From an uncultured Ruminococcus sp. (GTDB taxonomy: Bacteria > Bacillota > Clostridia > Oscillospirales > Ruminococcaceae), in the NCBI RefSeq assembly GCF_937915125.1, contig NZ_CALDMP010000030.1:1-16531 (forward strand): 16,531 bases of DNA. Reading direction: 5' to 3'. Shown one piece after another: positions 13,687 to 16,531 of the stretch. A program made the position numbers and the translations under genes. How positions within the stretch are numbered: the stretch's first letter is position 1; every line of letters starts with the position of its first letter. The notes under the pieces are model-generated. The model made no database searches. It saw nothing but the letters and a program-made list of their open reading frames with translations, and was not told the DNA's origin.

Positions 13687-15533
13687 TTCTCATTTTCCTC
13701 TTTCTTTGGTATTGTGATCAAAGCCTTTGTTCCTTTGCCTGGAACACCGCACACATCAAGTCTGCCTTTACACATGATCTCCAGACGGATTCGAATGTTT
13801 CGGATTCCCACGTGCTTTTTCTCGTCCTGGAAAGCGGTGCTGTCAAAGCCGATTCCATCATCTTCTACACAAATGCAGTAATCAGATTTTGTTTCATATG
13901 TGGAGATAATAACAGTTCCGCCGCTTTCCAACCCCATAAGACCATGCTTGACGGCATTTTCTACCAGTGGTTGTATGGTAAGCGCAGGCAGGAGAAAATC
14001 TTCTGATTGGATATCAAATATAACTGTCATACCTGGAAATCTGACCTTTTCTATATTTACGTAGTGCTTTACATGTGCAATTTCCTTTGAAAGACGAATT
14101 GGCGCATAATTATCAAGCTCACTGAAATTTCCTCGTAAATACAACGAAAAATCATGTACAAGCTTTGCAGCCATCTGCGGCTTTTCAGAACAGAAATGCT
14201 CAATTGTGCCAAGGGTATTATATATAAAATGCGGCTGTATCTGACTTATCATAATGGCGACCCGGTTGTTTTCAAATTCTGCTCTCATCTCCTTTTCACG
14301 CATTGCCGCACGAAAATTTTTGGGTATTACAAGCAGTATCATAAAGATGATAATAAAAAACATAAGAATAAACACAATATTCGAGATAAGACCTCCCTGC
14401 CACCATCCGATAGCAGTTGCTGCAAAATCAACATGAAATGCGGCAATTAGGAAAATAGACAATATCAGTAGAATCCGGTTATATTTTTCAGCATGAATCA
14501 GACTGTAGATCACACAGCCAAGCAAAATCAGGGTAATCAAAGACTGTGATACTGACCATGCCAGATTGGTATCGTAAATTCCAATACTGCCAAAAAAAGA
14601 TATGCCCATTATGATTGCCAGGATCACCCATGAAACTCCAGTCAGAACAGACCCAATGTTTTTTACCTTTTTGCTAAGGCACTCCACAACAAAAACAGTC
14701 ATACTCAACATATAGAGCATCATACATAGCTCTGATGCAATTGTATTGAATCGGTAGTGGTCATTCCATAATGAAATATGCGGTGACTCCAATATAAAAT
14801 ATCCTCCGCCAAAAAGCATCATGAAACCTATCATCCACATGATCTCATTTTTGGGGATACGCATCAAAGAGGAGAACAGGGAAACGCCAAGAATCACAAA
14901 TGATATGACCATTGCCACAATACCGAGTGTTCTTTCAAAATCCCCTTCGTATTTTATCGCTTCTTTGAAGACAACGCCACCCTCTCCTCCATAAATATAC
15001 ATGGAATCCAGGAAGTCGTCTACTGCGTTTTCATTTCCAAAATTGTGATTGTTTTTCAAGACAATTTCAATTGTATCTGTTTCCGTTCCTGTATAATAGT
15101 ATTCCGCCCATATTTTTCCACAAACACTGTCGTCAAACTCAGGATTCTCAATGTCACAAACATGCGGTTCCTGTCCGGGAACATGTATGGTTGCTCCTAT
15201 GTGATTAAAATACAAAGCAATTGGTGTCCCATTAGAAAGACCGCCTATGGTTTCTGACCTGTCCGGTGACATAAGCTGAAACATTCCCCGCAGCGTAACA
15301 TCGCCCTGCAATGCAGAAATATGTTCTCCTTCGATTATGGGGTGCCATTCCCCGTCATCAATTTTGTAATCACCTTGAAATGCTACAGCCAATGGAAGTG
15401 CCATGGTTGACTGTTTGCTTTGATTGCTTTTTATCAGCAAAAAGGCAACCGCCAGAAGCGTTATAATGCCTATCCCAATCACAACAATGGATGACCGCTT
15501 TAACTTGTTTCGTAAAAAATTTAACTTCTGCAT
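13683..15533 (-). CDS. LytS-type sensor histidine kinase with extracytoplasmic and multi-helix membrane sensor
   Basis: This 616-aa membrane kinase starts at the ATG at 15533, preceded by GAGG. After a membrane helix (about 15-34), an extracytoplasmic region of about 165 residues resembles a beta-rich sensor (two Cys, at 126 and 138). It is followed by about seven helices (203-403), an arrangement like 7TMR-DISM receptors. The cytoplasmic core is of the HisKA_LytS type (PF06580-like). It has phosphoacceptor His435 in QIQPHFIYNT, an N-box at NAVKHG (about 526-531) and the G-box DDGIGFD (558-564). It ends in an ATGA overlap with the response regulator gene. An in-frame GTG at 15770 preceded by GGAG would add 79 N-terminal residues with no stop between, so a 695-aa form is possible. 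The signal sensed is unknown. Phosphotransfer to the neighbouring regulator is inferred from coupling. Confidence 0.88.
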   Translation of the reverse strand: MQKLNFLRNKLKRSSIVVIGIGIITLLAVAFLLIKSNQSKQSTMALPLAVAFQGDYKIDDGEWHPIIEGEHISALQGDVTLRGMFQLMSPDRSETIGGLSNGTPIALYFNHIGATIHVPGQEPHVCDIENPEFDDSVCGKIWAEYYYTGTETDTIEIVLKNNHNFGNENAVDDFLDSMYIYGGEGGVVFKEAIKYEGDFERTLGIVAMVISFVILGVSLFSSLMRIPKNEIMWMIGFMMLFGGGYFILESPHISLWNDHYRFNTIASELCMMLYMLSMTVFVVECLSKKVKNIGSVLTGVSWVILAIIMGISFFGSIGIYDTNLAWSVSQSLITLILLGCVIYSLIHAEKYNRILLILSIFLIAAFHVDFAATAIGWWQGGLISNIVFILMFFIIIFMILLVIPKNFRAAMREKEMRAEFENNRVAIMISQIQPHFIYNTLGTIEHFCSEKPQMAAKLVHDFSLYLRGNFSELDNYAPIRLSKEIAHVKHYVNIEKVRFPGMTVIFDIQSEDFLLPALTIQPLVENAVKHGLMGLESGGTVIISTYETKSDYCICVEDDGIGFDSTAFQDEKKHVGIRNIRIRLEIMCKGRLDVCGVPGKGTKALITIPKKEENEK

Positions 15534-15823
15534 TTTTACCTCGCATAAATAAAGTAGTAATTCATAGAGTACCGTGCTATGGGAATCCAGCAGGTACGAC
15601 TTCAATTTCGTTTGTTGGAACAGTGCAGATTCCTGAATCGGTCTACCAGGATTTTCTATTCCATAATCGAACGCATGGTTGTCGGCTACTGCAAAGTCAT
15701 GAGCCAACGCATTAATGAGTTCTACAATATACTCGTCCTTTGATATCGTTCCAATAAAATCACACTGCACAGCATCTCCGCAGTCTACAAGAGATTGATC
15801 TTACTTCCAGTTTCGATAATCTC

Positions 15824-15852
15824 ATTATATCATGAATCCAGAAGAAATGCAA
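15824..15852 (-). promoter_or_regulatory. promoter candidate for the two-component system
   Basis: On the minus strand there is an extended -10, TGATATAAT (TATAAT at 15829-15824), with TTGCAT (15852-15847) 17 bases upstream. Transcription would start near 15817. This lies close to the GTG at 15770 but about 280 bases from the ATG at 15533, which bears on the start choice for the kinase. The rest of 15853-16020 shows no gene or clear element. Confidence 0.55.
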
Positions 15853-16044
15853 CTGTCGTATCCTAAATAACTCAGCTATTCGAGAGGCTTCGGATAAAAT
15901 TTCTTACGATATCACCTGTATCATACTCTTCAATGAATTACTGCCACACGATTATCACTGAAATCTTCCAGTACTCTTAAACAACAAAATTTTCTGTCAC
16001 CTTATAAACACCATTCTAAACACGGCAATTTCTCCAGTAAAAAA

Positions 16045-16531
16045 CTATGAACAAACCCAAAGATTAACAAGATGATCAAGGTAAGCAGAATCGAGGAGAC
16101 AGCGGAATTGCTTGTTAGGGATACTCTCTTTGAATGAAGTATCAAGTTTCAGAATATTCACAACAATTTGTCGAAGAATATTGAAATTCTCGGCAGAATC
16201 ACCCTTTCTTGCTCTGCTTTCATCTTCCCGAAAAGCAATATCAAGAACCCAGTGCAGCGAATTTTCTATGCTCCAGTGTGCTCTCTTTGCCCTCATAATC
16301 TGCTGTGCAGTCATATTTTTACAGCTGTAGATAAAATAATGCCGCTGCTCTGTTTTTCTTCCATTTTCTTCTGTTTTGGCAACGATCATGCCGATCCTGT
16401 TCAGATCAGTCCACTTTTCGCGCCCATTCTGATGGTGTATAATAAAACTTGACACAATCCAGACAATGGATGTAAGATAAACCTTAATCCGCAGACTTGA
16501 AATCCTGCCACTTTTCAAAACCACAGAAATA
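16045..16531 (-). CDS. ISAs1-family transposase, C-terminal part (cut by window edge)
   Basis: The frame is open through the right edge, so the 5' part of the gene lies outside. The visible 161 codons carry the end of a DDE transposase of the ISAs1 (H-repeat-like) family. IGMIVAKTEENG and HYFIYSC are followed by the highly conserved block AHWSIENSLHWVLDIAFREDESR, cited here by residues rather than in full, where the Glu of IEN is the family's catalytic-triad Glu region. RARKGDSAENFNILRQI then follows. The 3' end appears natural. About 8-24 bases past the stop lies CACGGCAATTTCTCC (16021-16035 on the + strand), which could be the element's terminal repeat because many ISAs1 elements begin CAGGGC, but the other end is needed to tell. 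The most upstream visible residues match the family poorly, so an internal lesion is possible. Confidence 0.85.
   Translation of the reverse strand, partial: ISVVLKSGRISSLRIKVYLTSIVWIVSSFIIHHQNGREKWTDLNRIGMIVAKTEENGRKTEQRHYFIYSCKNMTAQQIMRAKRAHWSIENSLHWVLDIAFREDESRARKGDSAENFNILRQIVVNILKLDTSFKESIPNKQFRCLLDSAYLDHLVNLWVCS

Noticed and set aside
15491..15715. + strand frame opposite the kinase N-terminal extension
   Set aside because: No ribosome site, no recognisable homology, and it runs antisense to a frame with better start signals.

Overview
The window looks like part of a low-GC Gram-positive (Bacillota) chromosome, most likely a gut Clostridia such as a Ruminococcus-like or Lachnospiraceae-like organism. 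The basis is the A+T-rich sequence, purine-rich Shine-Dalgarno sites, sortase-assembled pili with LPxTG-type anchors, and an Acr3-type arsenic operon. The species cannot be named from this sequence alone. The window is a mosaic of accessory DNA with clear signs of gene decay on the left and an intact surface-appendage locus on the right.

Left third (1-5775, mostly + strand). A hairpin-rich non-coding tail ends in an intrinsic terminator (167-198). It is followed by a broken nitrogenase-component-1-like gene (405-1091) that is frameshifted and cut off just before the arsenic promoter. The arsenic operon reads arsR, a Cys-rich DUF2703-type gene, acr3, arsD, arsA, arsC, from a consensus promoter with an overlapping palindromic operator (1119-1161). 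The promoter, arsR, the DUF2703 gene and arsD look intact. The efflux gene acr3 is split by a 187-bp MITE-like insertion with 14-bp terminal inverted repeats and a 6-bp target duplication. arsA is split into its two ATPase halves by one extra base. arsC is cut after about 20 codons and runs into an antisense fragment of a MATE efflux gene. The operon can probably still sense and sequester arsenic or antimony, but efflux should be lost unless another acr3 exists.

Middle (5797-12566, all - strand). This is a sortase-dependent pilus operon. In transcription order it encodes a 1186-aa surface adhesin or tip protein with four tandem InlB/Flg_new-type repeats and a Cna-B domain, a 502-aa backbone pilin ending in LPITG, an attenuator-like hairpin, a class C sortase with a DPF lid, and a second shorter sortase overlapping it by 17 bp. 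A promoter candidate and TTGA-core direct repeats spaced 11 and 22 bp apart lie upstream of the adhesin gene.

Right (12838-15852, - strand). A two-component system is translationally coupled through an ATGA overlap. The histidine kinase has an extracytoplasmic region, a multi-helix membrane region and a LytS-type catalytic core. The response regulator joins a receiver domain to a SARP/AfsR-like winged helix. It lies immediately upstream of the pilus operon in the same direction and is the obvious candidate regulator. The window ends in the 3' part of an ISAs1-family transposase that continues past the right edge.
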